DNA of 64,000 bases. It comes from Dolomedes plantarius (taxonomy: Eukaryota; Arthropoda; Arachnida; Araneae; Dolomedidae). Below the pieces are notes generated by a model. That model was given only the letters and a program-made list of their open reading frames with translations. It made no database searches and was not told where the DNA came from. Position 1 is the stretch's first letter. Each line of letters opens with the position of its first letter. Below are positions 45,705 to 58,600 of the stretch, one piece after another. A program made the position numbers and the translations under genes. The stretch spans positions 96,273,604 through 96,337,603 of the forward strand of contig OU015490.1 in NCBI GenBank assembly GCA_907164885.2, in the 5' to 3' direction.

Positions 45705-47736
45705 TATCACCAAGAGCAGCAACACTTAAATTGCGTAACAATCACATCAACGTGTCGCATTTCAAAAGTTACTCTTTGACAAGTGGAAATGAAATAATTG
45801 GCCAAGAGGTGAATACTTAGGAGAACTTGATGAATCATTAAGTCTAGACCAGAGAGATTTCCTACATTTCTCCTTACGCGACATCTTTTAGTCGTGGAAA
45901 TTTTCTTGCCGACAACCTGTCAACAAAGTTGAAATTTCAAGAAAATTTTCAGTCACATTTCATATTACTCCAGTAGTTGGTTGTAATACTTAAAAAATAG
46001 CTTAAAAATAAAAAATAATAATTAATGTTCTTGCTAGTCCAAACTTTGGGATATTGTGTTACATCTCCAACAGTAACTTAAGGCTAAGCTAAACAGCTTG
46101 TTTCTTGTAAAAATGGATGATTTTATTAAGAAAAAAGAAGAGATAAACTTTTCGATTGATTAAATATGAAATGTACTTACGTAACTGTCAAAATTTCTAC
46201 GCCTTTACATTTCGTCCTTTTGACTAAATGTGTAGTTCTTCATAGCAATATGTCAGACCACCGTCTGTTGACAACTAGAATATATATTTTGGGTTGTGTT
46301 TTTTTTTCTTGCATTGAAAGAGAGAAATTGAACAGTATTGAAATTTGATATTGAAAAAATGTAAAAGCAGCGAAGTTAGAGAAGTTTAGGTTTGCACGCC
46401 ACATAAATATGAAACATTTCTCAGAAAGCTAATTCCTCATATTTTTCAGAATTTAAAGCAGTTATAATTATTTTATATATACTTTTTTTACAGACAATAA
46501 CTGAACCTTAGAGAAAATTAAACAAATATTTCAAACATATAGTCCAAAATTGTTTTCTTTGTTGTTTCTAATACACCCCGGCCGGCATTTATTAGAGACT
46601 AGGTCCACAAAGGCAAGTGGACTGAGGGGTGTTGCTCCAGTTTATAATGCCACCACAAGGGTCAGAATGTTATTTAGCCACGCGTCATCTCTATTTTGAC
46701 TGATGTATCCCCAGGGGGGACATCTGCAGGGATCGTACCCTCTCTCACCCTCTCTGACCTGATAGAGAGGCCAAATTTAGTTCCCATAAACACGAAATTC
46801 TAAATCTAACACTGACGTTTTTTTTATCGTCAAAGGAATTATTTATATTATTTTATGTAATGTATTTATTTTAACAAGTTGTTAAAATTTTTGGGATATA
46901 AATGTAACTAGTTGGTACCCGTCAAAACGTGACGGCTAGATAGTAAATGAATGTACTAATACACAAATTATACTAAAAATATCATTGCCAAGTGTTGAAA
47001 ATTATAATAATGCGCAGAAACGAATTAATGTGTTTAAACGGCCTTGTGCTTAGTGAGTATCTAAAGCCAGATTTAAAAATATCACTGCGTATGCGGAGAA
47101 AGCAATTTTTTTTTTAAATTGTAATTTATAGCTAATTAAACAGCGCGAAATAAACAATATCCATAAGGTTTAATGTTGTATTTCCCAAACATAATTATCA
47201 TAAAAATAAAAATGGCAGGGGGAGATCTAGAGAGACTCCTCGGAATAAGAGTGTTTGTCATTAAAACATGTTACTGAGCATGCGCAGAAACAGTGAGTTT
47301 CCAGAGACATATTTAAACATGTTGCTGGATATGCGCAGAAATCAATTTTTAATTGTAAATTATCATTAATTAATAGAAATTATGGTTGCAAAAACCAACT
47401 TTGACAAATCTATAGATTAAAATCTTTCGTTTAAGACCAAAATGAAGTAAACTGATGCTGTAGTTTTCTCTTATGTACTGCCCGAAAAGTCGGCTTAGCA
47501 ACTTAATTATATAGATTTTTTTTAATAGTGCTGATTAATCCATGGATTGATTCATTAATTGATTGACGAACTTGATCTATGAAATATGAGTGAAATTTCT
47601 GGCCATTACCAATGTTTAAGCAATTATTTTAAACAGTTACATCATGAAATGAGAGATTAGAATTTACAGAAAATATTAGTCTACATGATTTATCTCAATT
47701 TCAGAAAATCCATTGCTTTTAATATCATTCCTTTTA
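45705..47736. other. Unassigned AT-rich DNA with weak repeats
   Basis: No coding motifs. 46575-46760 is GC-richer and contains GGGATCGTACCCTC, resembling an inverted tRNA B box, so a SINE is possible but unproven. 47005-47150 and 47275-47400 share GCGCAGAAA and a downstream CAATTTTT-rich stretch, suggesting an old duplication. Confidence 0.4.
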
Positions 47737-48857
47737 AGGTCGCTGTGTACTAACCCTATTGGATTCGCTTACCTCAATGTTAACCAATGGAGAAAATTTG
47801 TCCAAGGATAGTAGACTTGGATTTAGAGATTTTTTTAAAAATTGTATTCCGTAATAGTGATAGAAAATTTCCACCTCGTGGCATTTTTCGTTTTTTTTTT
47901 TATGCAAATAATATTTTAAGGGGGTCCAGGACACAAAATTGTTCAAATTTCCGAAAAAAGTTTTATTGCATTAATTTTTTTTTTGTTCTTTTACGCTTAA
48001 AATGACGTTTAAATCATGTTTCGATCTTAATTAGAACAGGATAAATTATTATTTTTTTTGCAACATTCTAATACTAGCCAATCGTTGTTTAAACCTGTAA
48101 GTGCGTTTTTCTTAATGATGGGTTATTTCCCCCTTTCTCGTCTTTAAATTATTATATGTCAAGAACCGTTAAATATAAATGGCTGAAACTTGTAACAGGT
48201 CTTTTTCAACTATTTTGCTTTAATTTTGATTCAGAAAATTTGAAAAAAATATTTACTTTTGAAAATATGATTTTTTAAAAATAAGTTACATAATTTTTTT
48301 TTGTAATTTTTAATCTAACTATTTTTAATTTCTTTAAAAATTAATAGTTCAAAAAATTCTGACTCAAAATTAAAACTAATATATTTCTGTTTAATTAAAT
48401 GAAAAAAAATTGAAATTCGACAAATAATATTTCGAGTTATAAAGATTTTAAATTTCCCCACTTTTATTAAAAATTTTAAATTTCATAATTTTCTAAAAGC
48501 TTTTTGAGAAATTTTATGATGTAATTTTGTTTACAAATTATATGGCGGACCATCACAAAAAATTCAAAATTTTAACTCAGTAAATAAAAAAAAAATTTTA
48601 AATGTGTTCCGGACCCCTTAAATTGAAAATATTCGGGAGCAAAATGTGGTATAGTGTGTTTTAACGCTCATAAATTAATTTGGTAAACGAAATTTATAAA
48701 ACGAATCCTGTTGCAAGGTGCAGAAAAGTTCTGGCTATCTTAATAAACTATTTTTATCGGATTATCGGAATTTATGTAGATGTCAGTACTAGACACATTT
48801 TCTCTAAAGGTTAACATTGAGATGAACGCGTCCACTAGGGTTAGTGCACAGCAGCCT
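47737..48857. mobile_element. TA-flanked TIR element (MITE), host of a nested element
   Basis: The ends are AGGTCGCTGTGTACTAACCC and, inverted, AGGCTGCTGTGCACTAACCC. Similarity continues for about 90 bases (CTCAATGTTAACC, GAGAAAATKTGTC), and TA lies outside each end. Without the nested element it is about 420 bp and non-coding. Confidence 0.75.
47920..48617. mobile_element. TTAA-flanked TIR element nested in 47737-48857
   Basis: The ends are GGGGGTCCAGGACACA and, inverted, GGGGTCCGGAACACA, each with TTAA outside. This is consistent with piggyBac- or Kolobok-type target choice, although a TA duplication cannot be excluded. The 698-bp interior is AT-rich without coding. Confidence 0.65.
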
Positions 48858-51705
48858 TATGCTATCCAACTACCTTTAAAATGGCGATTTTGAGGAAAAT
48901 TCCGAAATTGTTTTTTAATTCCTCTTTTTAAAGAATGTGAATTTCTCTTTGTAAATCTGCTTTTATTTTTTCTAATCGCTCATAAGAAATGAAATGAGTG
49001 TGATTTAAAATCAGCAGAGGCTATCAATTTCGATACAAGTTTTCAATTACTATTGAAACTGATAGGTTATGTCGTCTTTTTCATCAAAACCGCTTTTTGG
49101 TTTATATTTTCTTTTGCAAAACAACTCAACTGAAAGAATCGTATGTAAGGAATGTTACTATTACCTGCCATCATAAATATACGTTGTTAAGGGGTAGTGC
49201 GATCTCAGCCAAAAAAATTATAATCATTGCAAAATTCTCTATAAGGCTGATTCTAAAATATTGGAATTAAAAAAAATATGAATTTCCGTTACTTCAGAAC
49301 AGAGTTAAAGATAAGACTGAGAAACCCAACACCAATAATTTTAAAAATTACATTCTTCTCTGTATATATCGTAGATATATTATACCTACGCGTTTTATAT
49401 ATATATATAGATTATAAACGACTATTGTGATAATTCAAAATCTAACCGTCATAAGTCTATGAAGTTTTTAACTTATGTTTTCTATAATACTAGGAATGTA
49501 AAGATCTACAGATTTGGCTCTAGGTATATTATGTGTCGATTTATAGCTGCATTTATAAAAATCTCGTTAGAAATAACTGAAATTTTGTGTGTAACTGCAT
49601 ATAACAACCTGTATTCTTTTTTAGATTTCAAGATATCGATTAGCTATTAGGTCATCACAGTCAAAAGGTACTTGCGTACATATGGCAAAAATAAATTAAC
49701 GTTATAAGCATTTTTTTTCTACAGTTAGAGTCGTTTTTGTAAAAATTTGCTAATTTTCCAACCAAACATCTCAATTTTGTAAAAAAGTTGCATAGTTATC
49801 GTCTATTTTTCATCATTTTCGTATTTTGGTGTTATATTCTTTCGATAAATAAAACACAAATTTTCGAAAATAAAGTTTTCAAAAAAAGTGCACCGAATTT
49901 GGTCGGCCATTAAGTCCTTTCATTAATTTGGTAAAGTTTATAATAAAAAAATCTTTATTCTTTTTAATTCCATACGATAAATAATCAAACCGTATGAAAG
50001 TGAAACACTATTCCAAAAGAAAAATATCAATTAAAAAAACATACCTGTTTTTGGTTTCATTTTTCCCTTTATTCTTTAATTAGAAAATTTTCCTTTTTAC
50101 GTTTTGAGATTATGTTTTATAAACTTTTTTTTTCCTTTCAGGCAAAAAAATACGAATCAATAACAAGCGGAAAAATTGCTTCAGTAAATTCTTTAAAAAT
50201 ATTAATAAAAATTATCAATCATCATAAGCCACTGAAATTAATAAGATAGTAATTTTTTTTACGTTTAAAATATGACAAATAAATTTGTGATATTTTAAAC
50301 GGAAGTTTATTTTTAGGGTAAGATATGAATATTCACGTTTCTAACCAGAATAATAAAATGATGTAATCAGAAAGTGTGAAAGAGGGAAATTAAATGCTTC
50401 CGATTTTTTTAATGACTTCAGTAATTCTTTTATCAAAGTTTTCCTTTTAAAGCGTACTAAAAGACAGTAATGTACTTAGTTCAGGTTGCACTTAGTTCAA
50501 GTTTAATCTTAAAATTATTACCGAAATTACATATTTTATGTTTTTTTTCTTTTTGTCATCCAGCTGAATATGGAAAGTTGATAAGGGACATAATTATATG
50601 TTTTTCTTTGTTCGACGGAAATTATTCTTAATGTTAGTCATTCTGCTTTTGAAGAATATTTAACTTCCTTTTACATTATTTTACTCTTAGTTTTCTGAAC
50701 TCGTAAAACCCATATCAAAAGTTTACCGAATTGAGCATACTTTTATTCTAGTTTAAACGAGTTGTAAATTTTTAATGGTAGTTTCAATAAGGATAAAATA
50801 CCTTTTGATTGTTTACGTAATAAATTTTCAAAGAAATTTCATGGTTCTAAGATTTCATTTTAAAATAATTTTTGTTTGCCCTAAGGAATTCGTGGCATTA
50901 TAAGAAAACAATGTTTCTTGATGTTTGAAGAAGACGAGATCTAAGTTCTTTAGATTTACGTATGTTACTTATGTTGATATATAAAGAACGATTTCGTAAA
51001 GATAAAACAATGGATTGGGCTTATTAGTAAAAAAAAATTACTCCTGTCTTATGATTAATCATTATTTTAATGACAAATGTACATTTCATTCGTTGAATAC
51101 TAAAATAAAGGCAAAGCAACTTAATTACTACACACAAAAAAAGTTTAATAATGTTATTTATCAGTAGTTAGTTTGACTCGATTGTTATCTCCATTAAGTG
51201 GGTAATACAAATTACTCATAATGTGCTTAATCCTATTATCTAGGTTAATTAACAATTAGCCTGATTTATTGTCTATTTCTAGCTATTTACTCTTATTTCT
51301 AGCTATTTACTCTATATCTAGCTATTTCCATGCTTAGTTTCTAAGCGAAAGGTATCACTTTTCTCAAGGAAAAGCAAAACAGTAAAAAATAATGGAGTTT
51401 CATAATATTGGATTCAACTGACTTGCTATCTTCTATAAATTAGCAGGGCACTTTACACAAAACTGATTTATTTCCATTTTTTGATTTTTTAAAACATCAG
51501 TAAATGAACTTTAGTATATTTTTCATTTTTCAGTATCGTATTTTAGCGGATAAATAAGTTTTCAAACCTAAGAATTTTATTTTACTGTAAAAAGCATATA
51601 CTTAAAAAATATCCTAAACTAATATATTTATCTATCAGATATTAATGTCGCTTCCTTATTTTGGGCTTTAAGCTGAAATTACATATTTCGCATAATGATA
51701 TAATT
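48858..51705. other. AT-rich DNA, no gene seen
   Basis: No known domains. 49388-49435 is an inverted copy of the ~45-base sequence at 31018-31062 (CAATAGTCGTTTATAATCTA then ATATATAT). A short tandem of TTTCTAGCTATTTACTC occurs at about 51280-51330. Confidence 0.5.
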
Positions 51706-52442
51706 CAGTGTTTCCCAACCTTTTTCGAGTCATGAACCCCCTTGAATTATTTCCACGTATCTTGCGACTCCCCATTTCCCCTACATATTTTCATTAAAAG
51801 TAACTTTTAAGACGTAAAGGAAAAACTCTAAAACGCATTTTCCATGATTTAATACCAACTAAATGTTTAATATAACAAAAATGATATTTGTAAGAAATTT
51901 GAAAATAAAATGGAGAACAGTAAAAAACATTCATCCCTAACTTAACGGTGTGTAAACGGAAGAACACAGCAGAAGAGAACAGAACCCCAAGAAAAATAAT
52001 GCATCTACCATACTGATACATAACAGTAAAAACTGGAAAGCTCTCCGGTAAATAAAATTTCTTTGTTCCGTTGGGGAAACTACAATATTAATTCTAAACG
52101 CGAGAGAACAGACTGATGCAAGACAAACTTACGTTTAGAATTTGTAAAGTACGTAATAAGTAACCTCGATTTAAATTTATTACCAAACACAGACGGTAGA
52201 TTTCTAACAAACTGAGTTTGTGCTTTAAATGAGACTCTTCCCTTTAGAAAGACGTGAATGTCCTACAGTTTTATACTACATAATAGTGTACATAATACTG
52301 TCAAATACTGGTTTATAATACTGTCAAATATTTTCGGTGAAATTCACTAAAAAGTTATTCTAATTGAATAAAACTGTGACAATCCCCAGAACACACTTCG
52401 CGACACTCTTTTGGGTTGCGACCCACGGATTGAGAAACCCTA
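51706..52442. mobile_element. hAT-like MITE
   Basis: The left end CAGTGTTTCCCAACCTTTTT and the inverted right end TAGGGTTTCTCAATCCGTGG, with GGGTCGCAACCC just inside, are the hallmark of hAT MITEs. The flanks ATATAATT (51698-51705) and ACATAATC (52443-52450) match at six of eight bases, a decayed 8-bp duplication. No coding. Confidence 0.75.
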
Positions 52443-53182
52443 ACATAATCCTACTACCTGGGTTTATCAAAAATTTAATTAATGTGCTATTGTCCGTTTC
52501 TCGCTTTGCAGTAGCTTATACGACTTGCAACCATAAACGTCTAACGTGAAGTGAAACCTTGTTGTTGTTGCATTCTCAAGAAATATCGACATCTACCTGC
52601 TTCAGGAAAGCATTTCCGACCCCACATTGCTATATGATTTCGAGTCGTCAGCATGCACCCTACCCCTCGTAGAAGTTCTGAAACGTATAACTAGACACCC
52701 TGTTTAAAGAGGAGTACATGATCGATTCATCTGGAAGAGATTAAAATAGGACTCTTCGAACTGCATTCTTTTAATAAATGATGGTGATTCGAAAGCCCCT
52801 AAGTCAACAGCGTAATGTTTAATCACTTTAACTTGGAATTTTTAATTACTTAAAGCTTAACGAATTTTCCCGCACACGTAAAAGAGACGTTACCTCTCAA
52901 AACTGGAGGTCATTGGTGCAAAATCAATTTTTCTTTCGACATTTTTCGAACTTTCGATACTTTAATGGCATTTTTCTCGCAAGAGTTCTCAGAAGGAAGG
53001 TATGGCAATCCTGTGGTAATCCCACGTATAGGAAACTTTATTTTTATCTTTTCAAATTAATGGAAAGCTTTATTTAACGTTTCTTTTCTGTTCCTTATAT
53101 TTTGAAAGCAATGTTCATAAAAGTTTTTTAGATTGTGCACTGCATGTATGTGTATTCAACTTTTAAAAAAATCCATGAATTA
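52443..53182. other. Unassigned, includes dispersed repeat
   Basis: Apart from the repeat at 52601-52706, this is AT-rich DNA without coding motifs. Confidence 0.5.
52601..52706 (-). repeat. Dispersed repeat end, copy B (inverted relative to 16217)
   Basis: On the minus strand this reads ACAGGGTGTCTAGTTATACG and continues with CTTCTACGAGGGGTAG and CGACTCGAAATCATA. It is the same block as 16217-16320 with scattered substitutions. Confidence 0.7.
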
Positions 53183-54585
53183 CACTCATGGACAAAAAAA
53201 TTAGCGCACCAAGAAAGAGTCGTCAAAATGAAACGAAATTTTACATACGTAATGACTACTTTGATATAAGTAAATGATAAGAAAATCAAAGAAAAAGGAT
53301 AATTTATTTCAGAGAAAAAGGCAAAAGAACGGAGGAGTTAATACTCCGTTGGACCCCCTCTAGCGCGAATGCACGATGCGATACGATCGGGCATTGAGTC
53401 ATACAAGTTCTGTATGATGTCTTGAGACATTTCGTTCCATATTTGCTGTAACCTTGCATCTAGTTCGTTCAAACTCGTGGGATGCCCAACTCGTCGTCCC
53501 AAATGATCCCAGATATGCTCGGTTGGAGACAAATCTGGGGATCGGGCAGACCAAGGAAGGGTAGTAACAGTGCGGAGACAGTCTTGTGACACCCTTGCCG
53601 TATGAGGCCGAGCATTGTCTTGTTGAAAAATGGGTCTTGGGAGCCGTTGCATGAGTGGCAACACATGTGGTTGCAGGATTTCATGAACATACCGCTGGGC
53701 TGTCACGGTGCCACGGAACAATACTAGGGGTGACCGTGTATTGTAGGCAATGGCACCCCATACCATCACACCAGATGTGTCGCTGTACAGCAAAAGGCAG
53801 GATTGAAGCGTTCACCAAGGGCTCTCACACACACAACACGATTGTCATCACTGCCGGAGATTGAATCTGGATTCGTCGCTAAAGACGACCTGGTTCCATT
53901 CCGCTGCAGTCAGTTCCTCGTGCGCGGCAAAAATCCAAACGGAGGCGTCGTATGGGTGGGCGTCAAGGGCCAGCACACGTAAGTGGGAGCCGCGATACCA
54001 ACTGTCTTCAAACCAGGCGCCTTCGTATGGTTCGAGAAGACACAGAGGCCCCTAGTGAAGGTGCTACCTGAGCCTGCATGGCGGCCGATGAAGCAGTTAG
54101 CTGTACGCGTGCATTTCTTACGATGTGGCGGTATTCTCGACGACTGGTCTTTCGAGGGCGTCCTGAGCCTGGTCTTCGTGTACATGACATCTCTCGGGTC
54201 CACTGGTCCCAAAACCTCCTCACAGCACAATCAGAGTGGCCTAATTGACGAGCTACTCGCCTAGCTGACCACCCAGCTTCCATCATCCCGACGATTCTCC
54301 CCCTCTTAAACTGCGACAACTGCTTATATTGTCTTCGAACACGGCGTAATGGCATGTCTATCTCAGCTCTTCCTTTGTAATGATTCAGCACACTCAAACA
54401 AGCTTTGGTACCTGTTTTATACTCCACAGAGTACGATGTTCAACGCCCTCTACCGGCTATACGTAATGCGCAATCACGCTGCATTTCTAATCATTTGCAT
54501 ATCTCCCCGACATGTACCTTCATTGCAAGTTTCGTTACAATCCCGCAATTATTTCTTGGTGCGCTAATTTTTTTGTCCATGAGTG
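53183..54585 (-). mobile_element. Second copy of the 9.8-kb Tc1 family, broken transposase
   Basis: Perfect 34-bp TIRs (beginning CACTCATGGACAAAAAAATT) at 53183-53216 and 54552-54585 lie directly inside TA. At 1,403 bp it is close in length and sequence to the element at 9833-11246, but inverted. Unlike most Tc1 copies here it is not inside a (TA)n tract. Confidence 0.92.
53338..54355 (-). pseudogene. Tc1-like transposase, broken copy of the 10065 family
   Basis: The start is MPLRRVRRQYKQL at 54355. The N-terminal frame runs to a stop at 54008. A zone with small deletions follows (for example two single-base losses around the GARG-NWTA position, about 53915), and the C-terminal frame is open again from 53793 to 53338. 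The second D (QQDNARPH) and E (SPTEH) remain, 32 residues apart as in the intact copy; the DESRF segment lies in the shifted zone. It keeps R where the intact copy has W after DNA. Confidence 0.88.
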
Positions 54586-55169
54586 TATTTCAAATGTCAT
54601 TCTCCGTACATCATACGGATGGGTTTCTATTTCATGAGGTCTTTTGAAAAACAAGCTTTTAGCATGTTCTCTTTTCTTATTATTTGCTATCACATCTCTC
54701 CCAAGTATTTTCCTGCAAATCCGTTACTTATAAAGCAATTCTGCATACATGATTTATTCGACTTTGTACAAAAGGGGGTCTGTTTATTTTAGAAACATTG
54801 TTGTTTTAAAGTCAGCATCGTTAGTTTATATGTTTTATATATACTTGCAGTTGACTCGTTGTTTGATCTATATATGCTTGCTGATAACAAGCGTAACAAT
54901 TGAGTTGAAATCTTATTATCTGAATGTTTTTAACTTTTGGTATGAATTAGACTATACTCTCCTTTTAAGAGGAAAGATTTATTTTTCCAATTTTATTAAA
55001 TAAATTTATTTGAATGCTGCGATTATAAATTACACTAGATAACAGTGAAGATGTAACAAGATCAGAATCAGTTGTTCTGTACTAAACGACCACGTTGATC
55101 ACGTAAACTACCATGAAAATCCCCTATTAGCTCTAGTTTTCGATATATGAGGGGTGGGGGACGTGTAAG
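54586..55169. other. AT-rich DNA, no gene seen
   Basis: Short frames without motif support lie between the Tc1 copy and the fragment at 55170. Confidence 0.5.
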
Positions 55170-55349
55170 TTAATGATAAGCATTTCCTTTGAGTCTTCCC
55201 GATATTGTTTTCGAAATTCCGCGGATGGTAAAAAACATGACGTTATCCCTTTACGAAAACACACAGCAACATAAAATCATACAATGTGAGTTGAATGATC
55301 TGGTAAGAGATCTACAATTACCTAAAGGTAAAGCCGAAATGTTGGCGTC
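55170..55349 (+). pseudogene. Fragment of a widespread transposon-associated protein, cut by BEL/Pao
   Basis: The frame reads '...QCELNDLVRDLQLPKGKAEM' and then LAS. This resembles the ELNDLVRDLNLPK-AELL stretch near the N-terminus of a protein family that recurs in arthropod and other animal repeats. It stops exactly where the BEL/Pao LTR begins (55350), so the rest probably lies beyond the 3' LTR outside the window. The assignment is from memory of a recurrent motif and is tentative. Confidence 0.4.
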
Positions 55350-55765
55350 TGTTCCGTCCTGTAGTAGCAGCCCGCGTGCATAGATGGCAGCACTGATCCA
55401 GTGATTTCTTATTTTGAAACGATGTGTGTAAACATGTACATGTTGTTGAAAAACCATTCTTATGTACGTGATGTGAGCAGGGCTTCTGCTTGCTTATTCT
55501 CTTTTGATGTAATTTACGTTAAGTGAAAGGTTTGGAGACGTCTGGGAAGTGATGCTATTCCTTTATGTAAGTCAATTCATAATTCAATTCTTTATGCTAT
55601 TTGGTTTTTTCATTTTCCCAGCGTTGACCCATCCCTTATATTCAATTATATTCTATTAATCGCAAGTGTATTCTATTAAATGTGCAAGTATTGTAATTAT
55701 TTTGTTTTAAGTCAAAACAAATCTTTTAAAATCATTTACAGTCCACTAAATCTATAAATCTCACA
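55350..55765 (+). repeat. BEL/Pao 5' LTR
   Basis: It starts TGTTCCGTCCTGTAGTAGCA and ends near CTCACA, about 416 bp. The end is inferred from the TG...CA rule, just before the primer-binding region. Confidence 0.85.
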
Positions 55766-55768
55766 TAG

Positions 55769-55795
55769 TTTTGGTCCTAATCGACCCGGAGTGAC
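55769..55795 (+). promoter_or_regulatory. Probable BEL/Pao primer-binding site
   Basis: TTTTGGTCCTAATCGACCCG begins four bases after the LTR. TTTGGT followed by a CGACCCGG-like stretch is typical just inside BEL/Pao 5' LTRs. I cannot match it to a particular tRNA. Confidence 0.5.
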
Positions 55796-56065
55796 AGTAG
55801 AGAATCTTTTAATTATGTGTGTCAATCGCTCGTTTTAGTTTCGTTCGCCATCTTGGATAAAGTTGATTCCCGCGTTCTCGCAAGTGTTTTGGCGACTTGC
55901 CAACTCTTTTCCGGTAGGCAAACGTAAATGCAATGTTTTAATTCTTATTTCTAGCATTTTTTATTTTTCATTTTTGGCATTCTAGCATTCGCGTAAAATT
56001 GTTGACATGCTATTTTCGATTCGTGGAATTTTGTATATGAGACATTTTGATTTTCTGATTTCGAT

Positions 56066-58087
56066 ATGGCTAAGGGTAAGAAAGATTCAAAGATTGAAAC
56101 CAGGTTTCATTTCATTATCAAGGAAATTGACAGATATGTTAATCGTGTTGATGTTTTAATCAAGGAGGGTAAATCATTTATTTTGAAAGAAATAAAAACA
56201 AAATTGTGTTATTTGATAGAATCTTTGGAAGAGTTAATATTTGAATTAATCGATGAAAATGATCTTTTTTATAATGAATACACAAATGCAAATGAGAAAG
56301 TAATTAATGTTTTTGCTGATATAGAGGGATTTATTAGTAGAAGTACTAATGAAAATTCTGCTTCAGAGTTCATTGATAAATCAGTTTCGAATGAAACTCA
56401 AAATATTCGCCTTCCAAAATTTGAAATTCCAATTTTTGGAGGAAACCTTGATGATTGGATTACGTTTAAGGAAATATTTTCTGCGACAATTGATTCAAAT
56501 AAAAATCTGTCCTCACTTTCGAAATTCCAGTATTTAGTTGCATCAGTAAAGTCGGACGCAGCAAAACTGATTAAGGGTTTTCCTGTTTCTGGGGACTTCT
56601 ACAGACAAGCTTGGGAAACTTTAGTATCTAGATACGATGATAACAAACTCTTGGCTAATAATCAATTGAGTAAAATTTTTAACATTAAATCCCCCAAAGT
56701 TTGTAATGGTAAATCTCTTTTGAAAATCTTGGACACGTGCAATGAAGCAATACGTAATCTTGATATATTTAGGTTTAAATGTAATGAATTGGTAGACTTG
56801 ATTCTGATCTATACACTCCAAAATAAGCTCGATAGCAATATGCGTACTCAGTGGGAATTGAAAACTGAAAAGGGAAAATTTCCAACCTTTGAAGAATTTT
56901 CGGCCTTTTTGGAAAAACACGCGAGAAGTCTTCAAAATGTAAAGGATTCATGTTTCAAAATAGAAACAACTAGTAAAGGTGATTTCAAACCTCAAAAAAG
57001 GACCACCTTTTGTAATACCGCGTCAGCTTCGAAACTTCCAGTTTGCATAATTTGCATAATTACTATTAGGTGTAAGTCAGAAAATTGTAATAAAAATCAT
57101 CACACCCTTCTCCATCGTCCAAAACCTATTCAAAATGTTGAAACTGCTAGTAATTCAAATCAGGTAAACGAAGTGGAGAGTCCATGCCTTGTTAAAAATA
57201 TACACACAGTGACAACCTTGTTAAGCACCGCATTGATCAAAATCAAATCTTCAAATCAGGACTTAATTACTTGTCGTGCACTGATAGATAGTGGCTCACA
57301 GAGGTGCATGATTTCTTCCACATTAGCAACAAGACTTAATTTAAAAGTGAGAAATACAAATCACATTATTCGAGGAATCACTAATTCTGTTGCAGAAACA
57401 TCCTTAAAAGAGACTAATATGACGATATATTCACACTCCTGTGACGAATCATTTGATATGAATGCTCTGGTCGTCAAAAACATTATCATGAACCTACCCA
57501 ATTTTCGGATGGGAGTCACTAAGTGGCCTCATTTGGAGGGACTTGTCCTTGCTGATCCGAACTTTCACATCTCATCTCCTGTTGAAGTTTTGATTGGAGC
57601 AGACTTATTCATCCAAATTATTTCTGGTGAGAAAATCATTGGCCCAAAGGGAACGCCTTGTGCTATTAAATCTAAGCTAGGATGGTTGCTATCTGGCCCC
57701 ATCTATTCAATACCAGTAAGGGAAGACATTTTCAGTTGTCATTCTATAATCGACAGCGAACTCAATTCTTCACTACAGAAATTTTGGCAAATGGAATCAG
57801 TTCCAGAATCATCAGTCATTGATCCGGTAAATGACAAATTTCAAAAAAATGTGAAGAGAGACTGTACTGGAAGATACGTTGTGAACTTACCATTCAAATC
57901 TATTCCGGTTCTCGGCGATTCCAAATTTCAATCTTTGAAGCGCTTCCAATATTTAGAAGCAAAATTCAGAAAGAACCCAGAATTCAAAACGAAGTACTGT
58001 GATTTCATGAAAGAATACCTCTCACTAAACCATATGGAAATCGTCCTAGAATATGAGAAGAGGTTCCAAATCAAGCTTTCCTACTAG
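56066..58087 (+). pseudogene. BEL/Pao gag-protease and start of pol, truncated by insertion
   Basis: The 673-residue open frame starts MAKGKKDSKIETRF after a ~300-base leader. Domains: a coiled N-terminal Gag; the DUF1759-like core (KFEIPIFGGNLDDW near 117, FQYLVASVKSDAAKLIKGFP near 155); a shortened Cys/His segment (about 325-350, CIICIITIRCK...HHTLLH); an aspartic protease with ALIDSGSQRCM near 405; VEVLIGADL near 510; and LGWLLSGP near 537. The final residues belong to the pol lead-in to RT. The frame ends at the CTA target site where the DNA element inserted, so the last codons and stop come from that element. Confidence 0.9.
58084..58086. repeat. 3-bp target duplication CTA, left
   Basis: CTA before the nested element recurs at 60787-60789. 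Deleting the insert plus one CTA (2,703 bases, a multiple of three) leaves the two BEL/Pao pol parts in the same phase. Confidence 0.8.
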
Positions 58088-58571
58088 GTGGATCGAAAAA
58101 ACGCGTTTTTTCTGCAATACAATTCTAATAGCGCGGAAAACTTGCGCATAGGCGTCATTATAAATAAAAAAATATTTAAAATTTTTTTCAATATTTGAAA
58201 TCGCGCAGAAGGCCTAAAGTTACCAAAAAAAGTCAAAATACCGGTAAATTTAAAAAAAATGCAAAAATTACAAAAAAAATTCATTTTTTGTTCTAATAGT
58301 GAAAAAAGTGTTTTAAGAGTGTCCTTAATGCATACAAAAAATAATTAGACCCATTTTTGTTTAACTGAATTCGCGCAAAAGGCCTAAAGTTGCGGGTTGT
58401 ATCGTAAAAAAAACTATATTTCATGTTTTCGACTATTTTTAAACATGTGCTAAAACCATATAAATTGTATTTTTTTATTCTAATAGTGTGAAAACTATGT
58501 AATATAGTTTTACTAATCCATAAAAAATACTTTTATACCCCTTATTCCTTAACTGTATTCGCGCAAAAGAA
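58087..58571 (+). repeat. Left TIR of the nested element
   Basis: Three degenerate units start near 58121, 58292 and 58478 (TTCTAATAG). The inner end reads AACTGTATTCGCGCAAAAG. Confidence 0.85.
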
Positions 58572-58600
58572 CAACGCTTACTCCCCTCCGCCGGCACCAA

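Noticed and set aside
46575..46760. tRNA-derived SINE
   Set aside because: Only a weak B-box-like match; no A box, tail or duplication could be fixed.
55189..55383. A 64-residue gene crossing 55350
   Set aside because: Its last residues come from the BEL/Pao LTR; only the part before 55350 is meaningful.
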